A stretch of 64,000 nucleotides of DNA, taken from Paratinospora sagittata (Eukaryota; Streptophyta; Magnoliopsida; Ranunculales; Menispermaceae). Made by a program: the position numbers and the translations under genes. The notes under the pieces were generated by a model that saw only the letters and a list, made by a program, of their open reading frames with translations, was not told where the DNA came from and made no database searches. Where the stretch lies: positions 17,185,366 to 17,249,365 of the forward strand of contig CM069611.1 of the NCBI GenBank assembly GCA_035771175.1, read 5' to 3'. This document shows positions 46,509 to 58,917 of this stretch, piece by piece (positions within the stretch are counted from its first letter, which is position 1; every line of letters begins with the position of its first letter).

Positions 46509-46823
46509 TGTTACAAAATAAAGTAAAAACAATATTAAATTGAACTAAAGCTAATGAATAAAAAAGAATTTTTAGTGAAAGAAGAAGATTTGTAGAGAAC
46601 TTGCGCTATTGTTGATGATTTTATTAGAATTCAAGACTCCTTTATATAGACTTTTTGACATAGAAGTTACAATAATGATCATTTATACCAAAAATTAAAT
46701 GCATTGAATGGCTATCAAATAAAATCTCATAAAATTAGAGGTTATGGGATTTGAAATATAGATGTTACAAAATTTGAAATGGAGGTTATGGAATTTGAAT
46801 GGGCATTTAATACATTTATAACA
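46509..46823 (-). mobile_element. 3' LTR of a second small-LTR copia element (315 bp)
   Basis: On the minus strand it runs TGTTATAAATG to TTTTGTAACA. A polypurine tract (CAAAGAGGGAG, 46834-46824) directly precedes it, and it has a TATA box (CTATATAAAG, about 46643-46652). Confidence 0.75.
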
Positions 46824-47090
46824 CTCCCTCTTTGAATACCCTTCATAAGTGAGAATATGTCTCATTAAAACCTTATTAAATAAAACCCTGTGGGAAAAAA
46901 ACCAATGAAGGAAAAAGAGTACAATTTTCATGGAGTCTTATATTGTTTAGGACTACCTCATTAAAACTTTGTTAGGAAAACCCAGTGGGACAAAATCATG
47001 ATGAAGGAAAAAAAGTATAGTATACTAAAACAATAACTCCTTTTTTAATTCTCCCCCTCATAATGATATGCAAGAACCTTCTTGTAAATA
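46824..47090 (-). mobile_element. Copia 3' internal fragment
   Basis: The minus strand holds the CCCACTGGGTTTTCCTAAC and TTTAATGAGG blocks commonly found between RNase H and the 3' LTR of plant copia elements. No coding remains, and the rest of the element is missing to the right. Confidence 0.6.
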
Positions 47091-48481
47091 ACATGAAATA
47101 AGAAAACATAAATAAAATCAACAATCATAAAAAAAAATAAAAAAATAAAGATTAAAACATAAAAAGAAAAATTAATAAAAAAAATGAAAAAGATAAAATA
47201 AAACTTTAATTTTTGGAAGGGCCCTTCTTGTAAGCATAGAAGTCTCACTCCTAGGGGCTTGGGAGGGGGTTATAGAAGGGGATCTCTCCCCTCTTCCTCA
47301 AATAGTCTTGATGTGGGACTATTAGAAAGGAGGGGGAGAAACCCATCCCCCCTTTAGTCGCACACATAAAAAGGGCCCCTTCCCCACTTTCTACCAATCT
47401 TCTCTCAACTCCTCTTTGGAGTTAGCGTGATGGGAGTGATGGGTTTCCCAGTACAAGAGAAACTGTTGTGAAATTTCCTTACAAGCGTACAAGGTAATTG
47501 TAGCACTTTCAAGGTCAAACCCACATAGATTGGTATCACTTTTTAAACCCTAATCTTAAGATTTAATAAACTTAAAAAAGAACTATCAAGTTAAAATAAA
47601 GTGAATTTGTTTCTAACAACCTAAGTTTAATATAAAGCAAATAAATAAATAAATAAATAAATTGCTAAAATAAATAAATCAAATTTTAAGGCATGCATGT
47701 GAAAAAAGTCAGAATTGGAAATAAACTAAAAATAAATCACCACACTAGAAAATACCTTCAAGCAAACTAAAATCCCTAAAAACTCAAAAACACATAAGAA
47801 AACCCTAATATGACCTAAACTTTAAAAATCTGGAAAACATATTAAATTAACTATAAAAATCACAAAATTTGGCATTTTAAACTTTTTCAATAAAACCTAA
47901 CTAATGCTAAAAACGGAATTGAAAAATAAAAATGGGTTATAGTACCTCTAAGTCAAATCTAGCCTAAAAGAAACACTTCTATGCACTAGTTTTAGCACAA
48001 CCTCAACTTAAAACTTTCTAAATTAAATAAAATAAGTGAAAACTAAAACTAAAACCTAAAATTAAGAACAAACACTAAAAAAAAGACAGCAAAGAAAAAA
48101 AAACAAATTTAAGATTAAAGCACTATTTTAAAACATACTAAATCGAAGTGCAAAGTGTAACGAAGAAATGACTGAAGTAAAAAAGACAAGACATACAAAG
48201 TAAATAAAATAATTGAAATAGACTGAGGAGGAAAAGAGAAGAATAGGAGAAGAAAACAAAGGAAATAAAATCAAAAATATAAACTAAAAATTTAACAGAA
48301 CTTTATTAAGTAAAAAAGAAAACTAACAATGATCAAGACCTAAAGCATTATCACTATGATTTGGCCTTGATCAAACTAGAAACACCCAAGGCCTTTGATC
48401 TCCCACAAGCACAAGCACAAAACTAGAATGTAGATTAGAAGGAGGAAAGATGAATTTTGTGCTCTCCCCATAGCTCTTATA
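47091..48481. other. A-rich non-coding stretch
   Basis: The plus strand is strongly A-rich and contains an AATA-type microsatellite (about 47638-47662). A short hairpin AATAGTC..GACTATT lies near 47301. No gene or clean repeat end is seen. The last 150 bp could be old LTR sequence. Confidence 0.5.
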
Positions 48482-48676
48482 TGTAACACCCCTGAAATTT
48501 GACCACTTTTTAACCAAATAATGTATTTAACATGTGCATATGTTACCTAAACACTGTACCAAAAAAACTCCGATGAAATGCCCAATGAACAAAGAGAGTT
48601 CCAAGGGCACGCATGTCCCTAGGCATGTGCCAAGTGCCCAGGGACGTGCCCAAACACGTACTAGGGCACTCCTCCT
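48482..48676 (+). repeat. Fragment of a gypsy-type LTR start
   Basis: TGTAACACCCCTGAAATTTG is the usual opening of chromovirus LTRs. It is followed by GCACGTGCC/GTGCCCAGG motifs resembling those at 53430-53460. It breaks off where Sirevirus-like LTR sequence begins. Confidence 0.5.
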
Positions 48677-49136
48677 TGTTACTACATTAACCCTCATGAA
48701 CCATAAGAGATGTTTTGATGATTACAAACCACATCACAAACCATATTCCAGATGATGATGATATACGTAGCTTAATGCAAGAGCTTGCTATAAAGAGTTA
48801 TCAAGTCAAATGAAGATTGCGTTGGACAAAGCTCAAGTATCAGAGGCTATTGTAATTATTTCTTAGTTTGTTTAGACTATCTAAGGCTTGTAGAGCTTCA
48901 ACTGATTTGTGTTCAACAAATTCACTGTACTTATCAAAACTTTCAAAATGAATTTTCACAAAGCTCCATGATTTCAATTTTCGATGAAGATGAGTTTGTT
49001 TGATTGATTCGAATGTATTCAAATGAATTTCAAACTCTATAAATGATCTTTGATTCATTTGATTTAATCCGAAGTGTATAAAGATTGATTTAATTCATCG
49101 GATTTCAAAATGAAAAAAATAGTTGAATTTTTATCA

Positions 49137-49306
49137 GTGTCGAGCAGGACGCTCACAACGTTCAGGATGCTCAAGTAGAGTAGCGCCCTCCCTTAACTGA
49201 TGGAGTTCAACTCACTCTCGGGTTGACATTCCCTCAGGACGCTCAAAAGCAAGTTGAGTCTTCTGGACTTTAACTTTGCAGGACGTTGTAAGAGCTATAG
49301 GACGGT
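49137..49306. repeat. Short copy of the palindromic minisatellite
   Basis: CAGGACGCTC, AGTAGCGCCCTC and CAGGACGCTCAAAAGC halves recur within the LTR fragment. Confidence 0.7.
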
Positions 49307-49328
49307 TATAAACACTTGTCAAAAAAAT

Positions 49329-52043
49329 TTCCACGACCCACTATACGTGATGTCATGACTGGCACGAAACCCCCGGGTATACCATCTATCGATACACCTG
49401 GCGTCCCATCAGCCTAATATAACACAAATCTCAATAAAACACAATCCCATAAGGCATCCATCTAACATAATCATCAACAATAATTAAAATATTACATATT
49501 CAAAATACCAAAAATAAAATTCCAAGTCCACTAAATAATACAAACCATCCACATCCCATCTATGTGTTAATTATACATATACTAGGTGTTATCATCTACA
49601 TAATATCAAAATACAAAAGAATGTACAACACCTATATCAACAAAAACCAAGGGAGTGCTCCGTAGTCAAGCCTTCCCTTTTCCTTTCCTATCCGATCCTG
49701 AAAGAAGAGGGTGAGGTGTGAGCTACAATAAGCTCAGTGAATGTCTTCTACAAGTGACAATATACATGCATTTATATAAAACATGGCAAGATCATAAAAT
49801 GCATTTGAAAAAATATGGTGATTAAACAAGATTACATATATGCCAATATAATGCATCATGTCATAACAAAGAATGCAATCCTAACACCTCCAGAGCAAGG
49901 GTGATCAAAGGCCTGGTGCGTGACACATAGCGCCCGATCCGACCAAACAATACTCGTATTCTAATAAGATTTTTGGGGTCGTGCAGCACGTAGGACCAAC
50001 CTAAACTATCCTACCTATACACAAGCCATAAAACCCTCTGCCAGGTCCACAATTGGGGATCACCAGTAGACTTACGAGACTTCCCAAGGGAAATCTCAAC
50101 TAGGAGACCAAACCAAATTGCTAACCCTATAAACTGTGCTCAAAATCATTTCATTAAACATTAAAACATGCATAACACTTATAGATATCAATTTAAATGA
50201 ATTTAAGTAATACAATGCCACATATAGAAATCCAAATGTAAAGGGACACTCACAACTCGATTGGCTAGACTTAGCTAATCCAATTCCAATCCAACCAAAG
50301 AAAGCACTTGGATGCACAAATCACCCCAAACACCACAACCTCCAATTGACTATTTGGGCTATATAGATCAACCACAAGATCCTGAAATAACATGGTTTAC
50401 CAAAATTGAAAATCAGCCTTAAAGTATGCTAAACCACCATGTTTAAATCCAAATCAAAAGCCAATTAAGATTCTAAAATAGTCTAACACATGAGTCAATC
50501 CTAATTAACCCACATTTAACCCAAATGAATGCATTAGGTTGATCCCCATGATCCAACCACTATAATACTAGACATTCAATCATACTTAGGGTCAATTAGA
50601 CAAATTTCCTGTCAATTTAATCAATTGATCAAGTCTAGGTCAAAATCCCCAATTCAAGCCAATACATAGCATATGCCCCAATTTGGGAAAAAAATCTCTA
50701 CAATAGACATAGAGCCAAATTGAACTAGGTCATTCAATTTGAACACATGTCCAACCATTCTAAACCCATAATTTCATTCAATTTGGGTCTAATTAGACAA
50801 TTTTCAAGTCAATTTAATCAATTGACTTGGTTTAGGTCAAAAGCTACAATTTGAGCAAATCCCCTAATTACATGGCAATTTCGCAAATTGTATGGCTTAG
50901 ACTAAAATTACACTACACTAGGGTTATCCACTAATCAAGATCCGTAAATTGGAGTTCCATGCCTCCACATTTACCCATCTAATCCACATAAATCACATTC
51001 AAATTGAATAGGAAACCCTAAGTCCAAAATTCTAGTTTAGGTCAAATTCATATAATCCCTCAAATTTCTTGTTAGAAATTAGGGGTTTCACAATTTATAG
51101 ACTCCCAACATCTTCTAGATAAACATATCTCAAATTCAATACTTAAGTCCAACATTGGTTTTCCAGCACTCCCTTAAATTTCGGGATTCATACAAATCCT
51201 AGATCAAAATAAAGTTTGCATTCACATGCTAAAGAGATAGAATGAAGAAAATGAGAGAGAATGATATACCTTGGAGGGATTTTGGGCATGAAAGCACCAA
51301 AACCCTAACTTTCTCTCTCTTTTCTCCTCTCTCCTTCTTTTCCTCTTCTCCAAGCTCCTTACTCTCTTTTGGAAGTGAAAAATAAGATAAATCACGTTCC
51401 AATGGCTTATATAGAGGTTAAGTGGCATTTTGGGCCCACACTTTAAAAATAATTTAAATAAAAGGAATAGTTTTTTTTTTCTGCTGCAATTACTTGCGCT
51501 TAGATAATCAATTTCTTACAAACGACTCACCAATTTAACATCTTAACCATACAAAAGTTTTATGATTCAGTTACCAACCTTCTGGTAAAATTCCAGCTTA
51601 ATCAACGGTGGAATTACGAGATCCAAGCGTTTGATCAAAACTGCACAAGAAAATCTGCAAATCCAAGAAACAGTATTTGGAGTCTTATATCTCACAGTAT
51701 ACAACTCCGATCAAGATCTTCACCACACATAATGAAGATCTATCAGAGTGTAATAATCTGCCAAAATTTCAGCCCAATTGGACCACAGATCTAAGAGATC
51801 AATCCATTGATGCAATCAGTGAAAGAAATTTCTTCCTCTATGAAGCGGACTCCACTGATCCAAAACACTATTTTTGACATGTTTCGACGTCGAACAGGTC
51901 TCCGATCATTCCGAAACTTCACTCGCACTCTAAACGACATAAAATCATGCAAATACACTTGAACCAATGCGCGTCGAGCATCATATATGTATACGGGTAC
52001 TCTACGGGTCAAAATGACGTCATCCTAAGGTACGAGCGTTACA
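49329..52043 (-). mobile_element. Solo gypsy-like LTR, 2.7 kb, target duplication AAAAT
   Basis: It starts TTCCACGACCC and ends CGAGCGTTACA, with AAAAT at 49324-49328 and 52044-52048. The ends parallel the LTR at 8622-11263, and internal blocks (GATCAAGATCTTCACC, CAGATCTAAGAGATC) are related. A TATA box on the minus strand near 51408-51415 gives the orientation. Confidence 0.82.
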
Positions 52044-52241
52044 AAAATAGTTGTCACACCTGTGCGAATTGTCAACTTTCTAAGACTTTTCTATTTTCGT
52101 GTAAACATTGTTTTGACAGAAATTTTCAACATCCTTGTTAACTTCATTTTGGTGAATAAAATTATTTGTTGCATTTGAAATTAAAATTAAAGTTCTAGGG
52201 TTTTTGGGAGATTGAAACCCTAGCACATTCTATATATATGC

Positions 52242-53631
52242 TGCCACACCCCGTTCTGTTACCCAAAATAATATGCAACGAATCGTGGAACCGCAGTGCG
52301 AACAATTATGGAATCAACATAGATATTTTATTCATCCTCCATTAATTAAGGAGGGCACAAGTACAAATGGTACATTATTATACATGCACGAGTACGCAAC
52401 GAAAATATATCTACAAACACCTACACACCTAGATCTACGACGACATTCCGCTCTCTACGCGCCTCCTTCGCGTAAGTTAAGTGCAACATCTAAGAGCTTG
52501 GGGAAAATATCAACAGGGTGAGCTCAATAGCTCAGTGGATTTAGCAAGTTAAACACACCGTTTACAGAAAGATAACAGCACCAATATAAAGATCAATCCA
52601 CAACAATACAATACAATCATGTAATGTAGGTTTATAAGTAACAATGGAGTGCACCTCTGGCCGTGTACTTAGTATCATCGTGTGATGGTTCCCCTTTAAT
52701 ATCACGGGACCGAGCGCAATGCCACTACAGGTCCCGCAAGCAAAGAGCTCAACCTTATATCACAAAGTGACGGTTCCCTTGAAATCACGGATTGAGTGCA
52801 AGGCAGCTACAAGTCTGCAAGCAATGCGTTAACTTTTTGTCATAGGGGACTCCATTGGCCTTAAAAAGACACGCATGGTGACACTCCCTTGAAATATATA
52901 TATTTATTCAGTATGCCAATGCATGGAGTAAAGTAGCATGGTGTCTTGAACATGATGAATGCAATGTTATGATTATTAATAAATAAAAGGTACGCAAACC
53001 TATGCCTTCATCCCCTCCCCGTGAATCTTGTTGCTGCTTCGCAAGAACGTATGGTGCCCATAGCTTTCCTCTGTCTTGAATCAGACAACATTTCGACACA
53101 TCGTTGGATCTTGTAGTCTATGGATCGCATTTCAGAGTATCAAAGGTCTCCAAGCACCACGGAAAGCATCTTAGTGCATCATTAGACTCTAGGCATTGAG
53201 GACAATGCTGCGGCGCGTCGTTCATCTCGGGCATCATTGGACTCCCAAGAGCCACAGATAGTATTTCGGTGCAACACGGGGTTCCAAGCACCATAGACAA
53301 CGTCTCGATGCTCCAACCATCACGACGGAAAGTCTCGGCTTTTTCGAGGGTTTGAGAGGCATAGAGAATGGTTTGGAGAAAGAAGAACCCCCCACCTATT
53401 TATAAAAAGTCGCGAAACTTGCCCAGGCACGTGCCTGGGTACTTGGGCACTTTTTTGGGGTTTTCAGGCACTTCGTTGGGTACTTCATTGGGCACTTCAC
53501 TGGGCTTAAATCGAGGAACCTAAATCCTTAGTTCTCATGTTCATATTGAGTACAATGTTCATACGAACAATATTGCTTTATGTCATTTTATGATGTATTA
53601 TCTATTTGTTTCAAATTTTTGGGTTGTGACA
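52242..53631 (-). repeat. 3' LTR (1390 bp)
   Basis: It starts TGCCACACCCCG and ends GGGTTGTGACA. A purine-rich run on the minus strand next to it (AAGTGTGGTAGAA) is the likely polypurine tract. It contains repeated GGCACTTC/GGGTACTT motifs (53430-53505). Confidence 0.82.
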
Positions 53632-56512
53632 TTCTACCACACTTAAATGGAATTTCGTCCTCGAAATTCGGCTATGGTTGCCTGGGTGTTACACTCTAAT
53701 GTCTGGGTGTTACAATTTATAACCCTAATTGTTTAGCCCATGCCTTAAATTCTGAGGACTTACTTAATTTCCTTGGCCTTTTCTTAACGGTACCCATTGC
53801 GTTTGGTTTGTGTTTATCCTTTGTGAAGGAAAAGAACTCCACTTGCAAAGTATGAGTCGTGGAAGACTCTGTTGCGATCATTTCTCGTGCGTAGAACATA
53901 ACACATTTGGTTTATAGGTTATCACCTCTGAGTCAGTCATCGCCATCTTTCGTGATGAGGCTAGATTGACTATTTTTCGTTTAACACTGGAAGTCAAATG
54001 ATCTTGAGGTCTTCGGCCCAGTTGACCTAGTCCACGTCTCTAATCTGTAACGAGGACTCCGTCGCGATCGATCGTCATGCAATTGCCCTAGTGGGTATAG
54101 TGATCGTTTGTCATTAGCGCCCATGATGTCATCATGTGCTAATGATTTGTTTTTACCCATAGTGAGGTAAGGTTCCAAGCTAAACCTCTTTTTCTATATG
54201 CATCTACATTTTACATTTAGTGAAAGCCTAAGTTCCAATTTTTATGTCGTGGTGTTCTATTTTGTTAGTTGTAGGCCACATTCCTAGCTTTTCTAGGGTG
54301 AGGGGTAGGAGTTTTGACTTTAGGTACATCATGGTTCTTGACTCGATTATGGTATTCCAATCCCAAAATAAAAAACGGATCATTAGGTTGGCCAATTTGA
54401 CAATAATTTGGCGGGTCGTCTTAAAATAAGAATTCAGTTTGAAATTCTTTTAAAATTTTTTTTCCAATTTTGGATTGGTCTCCAAAAATTCGAATCATTT
54501 GCTAGAGTACCTTTGTGTTTATTCTCATTTATTTACCTCATGTACTCCTACATGATGCCTTATATGCAACAAACAAGTTCTACAAACCATCTAGATACCT
54601 AAATTATAACTAGTATCTTCCAAGTTCGGCCATCCCATTCTAGTCAAACTTTGGTGATAACAGGTATAACCTAGTTTCTAGATGATTCACCACACATGGT
54701 CTTACAGGTCCTCCATTGATCCAGAATATTTCAGTTACCCTTTACAATCGTTGTGTCCCATTTCACTCTGAATACAACAATAAAAGGGATATCAGTGGTC
54801 ATGAATTTCCCGTCAAACATTTTATCCTAAAAGTTCACATTGGTATCATCCATTCCGAAGCCCCTTTTCACATGAGACACATTCATACCCTTCCCAATGG
54901 GTCATGTGTCCTCTTAGGATGGAAAATTCTGTAGGGCCTGAAATTTGAAATAAAATCTCATCGACAGTTCAATGGAATCATCAATATCTGATAACACAGC
55001 TTAACTGGCAATGATATTTTATTTAACCTTAAACGCTTGAAGCCAGCTGACACGCAAGGTTCTGTAGCCAAGTATTATCCTGATTTCACAAAGTACGTCC
55101 ATGTCTAGGGAAAATTTTCATAAAACCAAATGATCTCCTTTTTAATAAGGTACAACCCCGTTCGTGCATCTTCTATCAGTTGACACAATGAAGTTTACAG
55201 CAAAGGTGCTCCACCTAGGGTTGACTCAATAAGGTGGGCAATCTCACACCACGATGACTCCCACGCGGCAAACATCAATCCACAAGCCATAGGTTGTCTA
55301 TTTCGATGATACCCAAACAGTTGCCAGAATCACATTTCTCCTATGGAAAAAATAATCCTTCTAGTGGAAGTCAACTTAAAAGTCCACCCCTACGGAATGG
55401 GGTGACGATCATTAGTAGTTGAGTTCCCTAAGTTCATATTCTCATGACACATAAGGCACTTCAACTGGAGGCTGCGATAATATTTCACTTAACTTGGCTT
55501 CTCAAACCTTAGTTATAAACTATGGCCTAGCTCTGGTGTCCCTTACGGTCCAAGGTTTTGTGTCTTTTCTTGTGGTCGCAAGCATCTAAGACTTGCTGCG
55601 ACAGCCATCGGTTCAACGGTTCAGGTTATGGATCATATTCCAATCCATAACCCATAATCAAATCTTTGGTCAGGTCTGGTCATTAGATCTAGCCATTCCT
55701 TATGTCACTTAATCATCTACCTTTATGGCCTATTATTCCAAATAGGCATATCGATGCCACTTTCCCTAAGACCTATTCTCCTTAAGGTTTATATTTTCTT
55801 CTAAGATTAAATAGTCACATATTAAGCTTAAAATTTCCTCACCAGCACTTTTTTTTACTTGATCACAATTCATATGGCTTTCCGTGAAATAAATATCATC
55901 CTCGCATAGTCTTGAAGTTGATTTCTTGATAAATAAATATCTTGCTAATAACCGTAGTGACTTGTTCAGAGAGATTGGACTCTCATTGATCATCAAATCA
56001 ATCTTATATATCTAAAAAGGGTTTCTAACTAATTGGATCATCCAATCTTCATGGTCACGCGCTACTTCCATTAAGTGACCTTATCCTAAACTTCATTACT
56101 ACTCTTACTCTAGGTTAATTCCATAATCTAAGATCTTGTATAATTAATCCACAATCATTGGTTGAGAATATACCAAACTTATATTAATGTGTACAACCTT
56201 CCATTTTTCGCATTATGATCATCTAATCAATTTGATTATACCAATACCCAAAATCAACCTATTCCAAGGTGATCATATTAATACTAATATCAAGCAATAT
56301 AATCCTTAAAACACCTTAATATTAAACTAAAATCAGGTATGCTAATACCTATCAAGGATTACACTTCCTTGTCACAATCACTCATCATATGAAATATCAA
56401 GATAAAATAATTCGGCCACATCAAAATTTACAAATCCATCCTGATGTAGTCATACTCTCCATAGTGGTAAGACTAGCAAAATATTTTGCACTCAACTTTG
56501 ATGCCCATATGG

Positions 56513-56514
<2 letters not shown>

Positions 56515-56565
<51 letters not shown>
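56515..56565. repeat. (AT)n microsatellite
   Basis: About 25 uninterrupted AT units, the longest in the window. Confidence 0.95.
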
Positions 56566-56570
<5 letters not shown>

Positions 56571-57289
56571 ACAACCTCATAAATCATTGTTTATATATAC
56601 AAGATCATGAGCTTGAAATGCCCTAGAGATCTTAAATTCAGTACTAATCACTGATCATAACCATAAGATCCTCAAATCTTGAGTCCCAAAATGAACATAA
56701 ATTTATCTAGATTGTTCTTCTTGGACTCTATGATTCTCATATAATCATTAACTCTTAAATTAAAGATTAAATATGCTTAAATTTAAGAATCTAAACTCAC
56801 TACAAGGAAAGATATTCGATCTTAATTAATATCTAACTAAGTCTATACTTCACTCGAAAACATCAAATTACAGCATCTCCACATAAGATCTAGACAATCC
56901 TTCAAAATGGAAAATACCCCACCATAATTTTTTAAGATATAGATGCACCACCTCCATGTCAACAAAAAAAAAAATCATTTCTAGACACCACATGGCAGAG
57001 GGTGCCACGTGTATGCCCATGTTTTAAAAAGAAATCATCTTACGAAACCTTCCTTATGGGACTTATTTACCCTAAGTCTAACTCCTAGGCCAATACACTA
57101 TGAGCATATCGAGAGGTCGAAACGCATACTAAAGACGTCATTACCCACACCAAGGCGTTCGACGCACGTACCACGTTGGTCAATGACTAACGCGTGTACC
57201 GAGGGACAAATGTGCACACCAAGGTGGAAAACAAGCAATGCGCATACCAAGGGATTGATGCGCACATCAAGGTGCCAAACTAACGATGC

Positions 57290-57640
57290 GCACCAAGGGA
57301 CCAACATGCAAATCGAGGCACTAAAATTGTACCTAGGTGGCAGACACACCTATTGAAAGGGGCCGATATATGTGTCGCACTAACATAACCGATGTGCATA
57401 CCGAGGGATCGACGCGCGCATCGAGGTACTAAAATTGTACCAAGGTAGTAGACAAACATATCAAAAGGGGCCGATACACACGTCATACTAATATAATCGA
57501 CTTGCATACCAAGGGATTGGCGTGCGCATCGAGGCACTAAAATTGTACCAAGGTGGTTGACACGTGTATCGAAGGGGTTGATATGCGAACTATATTGACA
57601 TTGTCGATGTGCGTGCTGAGGGATTGACACCCGTATGGCA
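57290..57640. repeat. 108-bp tandem repeat in the element leader
   Basis: ACTAAAATTGTACC recurs at 57320, 57428 and 57536, exactly 108 bp apart, within three units plus partial ends. Because 108 is a multiple of three, the minus strand shows a repetitive open frame (HLGTILVPRCAR). It lies next to the primer site, in the transcript leader. Confidence 0.88.
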
Positions 57641-57656
57641 TTGGTTGAAAGATTTG

Positions 57657-57668
57657 GCTCTGATACCA
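57657..57668 (-). other. Primer-binding site for initiator tRNA-Met
   Basis: The minus strand reads TGGTATCAGAGC, six bases from the LTR edge at 57675. Confidence 0.9.
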
Positions 57669-57674
57669 TTAAAT

Positions 57675-58750
57675 TGTCACACTCTATTCCTTTACCCAAT
57701 ATAATATGCAACGAATTGTAGAACCGGAGTGCAAACAATTATGGACATCAACATAGATTTTTTATTCATCCTCCATTAATTAAGGAGGGCACAAGTACAA
57801 ATGGTACATTATTATACATACACGAGTACGCAGCGGAAATACATTTACAAACACTTACACACCTAGATTTACGTCGATTTCCCACTCCCTACACGCTTCC
57901 TTCACACGTAGTTCCGACGGCTCTTGCCTTAGCGTGCAACGTCTAAGAGCCTGGGAAAAATATCAATGGGGTGAGCTCAACAGCTCAGTGGATCTAACAA
58001 GTTAAACCCATCGTTTATAGAAAGATAACAACATCAGTATAGAGATCAATCCACAACAATACAATACAATCATGTAATGCAAGTTTATAAGTAACAACAG
58101 AGTGCACCGTGGGCCATGTACTTATTATCATCATGTGATTGTTTCCCTTTATATCACGGGACCGAGCACAATGCCGCTACAGGTCCCTCAAGCAAAGAAC
58201 TCAACCTTGTATCACAAAGTGACGGTTCCGTTGAAATCACGAATTGAGTGCGAGGCAGCTACAAGTCCACAAACAATGGGCTAACCTTTTGTCACAGGGG
58301 GGCCATAAAAAGACACACATGGCAACACCCCCTTGAAATATATATATTTATTCAGTATGTTAATGCATGGAGTAAAGTAGCATGGTGTCTTGAACATGAT
58401 GAATGCAATGCTATGATTATCAATAAGTAAAAGGTACGCAAACCTATGTCTTCATCCCCACCTAGCGAATCTTGTTGTCACTTTGCAAGAACGTACGACG
58501 TCCATCTTTGTAGCCATTCTATGAGCATTGTGCCCATAGCTTTCATTTGTCTTAAATCAAACAGGACTTCCACACATCGTTGGATTTTGCAGTCCGTTGA
58601 TCGCATCTAGGTGCATCATAGATCTCCAAGTGTCGCAGATAGCATCTCGGCACAGCGCTTCGGCACGCCATTCATCTCGGTGCATTGTTGGACTCCCAAG
58701 AGCCACAAATAATAGTTCGGCGCAATGCAGGGTTCCAAGCACCACAGACA
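57675..58750 (-). repeat. 5' LTR, truncated at its outer end
   Basis: It aligns with 52242-53299 of the 3' LTR from TGTCACACTC to CCACAGACA. The outer 332 bp (U3) is replaced by Sirevirus-like sequence from 58751. Confidence 0.85.
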
Positions 58751-58838
58751 TGATTACGCTATGTAATCATCTTGATGATGTCAGCTCACTTCTGCACCCC
58801 ATATCGCATTTAATGCATGACCGCCTTTGAGACGATTT

Positions 58839-58845
58839 TATAAAA
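58839..58845 (+). promoter_or_regulatory. TATA box upstream of the accessory ORF
   Basis: TATAAAA lies 73 bp before the ATG at 58918, preceded by CGCATTTAATGCATGACCGC. The spacing suits an internal promoter, which would make the accessory ORF a separate transcript. Confidence 0.45.
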
Positions 58846-58917
58846 ATCTACACTTTGTCTTCACTTGCACCATCTGCAGTGAAAATACCTTGTCGTCTCG
58901 TCTTCTCAATCTCTCCA

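Larger units (their letters stand above)
48677..52241 (+). mobile_element. Truncated Sirevirus-like LTR with a nested solo LTR
   Basis: The two parts, 48677-49328 and 52049-52241, join cleanly when the nested LTR is removed. The first part has TTTTGATGATTACAAACCAC (as at 36349-36368) and a short palindromic minisatellite (49137-49306). The second part ends at a TATA-like CTATATATATG, where a gypsy element is inserted. The R/U5 half is missing. Confidence 0.65.
53632..57656 (-). other. Non-coding internal region of the gypsy-type element
   Basis: No gag, protease, RT, RNase H or integrase motif was found in any frame. The region is AT-rich apart from the right end and holds a long AT microsatellite and a 108-bp tandem array. 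It is either a non-autonomous cargo or fully decayed coding DNA; the well-preserved LTRs favour the first. Confidence 0.6.
52242..58750 (-). mobile_element. Gypsy-type element without recognisable gag-pol
   Basis: It has a 3' LTR at 52242-53631 and a partial 5' LTR at 57675-58750, in direct repeat. The internal region is 4.0 kb with a tRNA-Met primer site but no recognisable protein domain, like large retrotransposon derivatives that depend on partners. The left target 5-mer is TATGC. The right LTR is cut at 58750, so the duplication cannot be tested. Confidence 0.78.

Noticed and set aside
56389..56571. Open frame ending in Ile-Tyr repeats
   Set aside because: It is a translation of the (AT)n microsatellite.
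57280..57738. A 152-residue open frame on the minus strand with internal protein repeats
   Set aside because: It spans the primer-binding site and the LTR edge and is explained by the 108-bp DNA repeat, whose length is a multiple of three.
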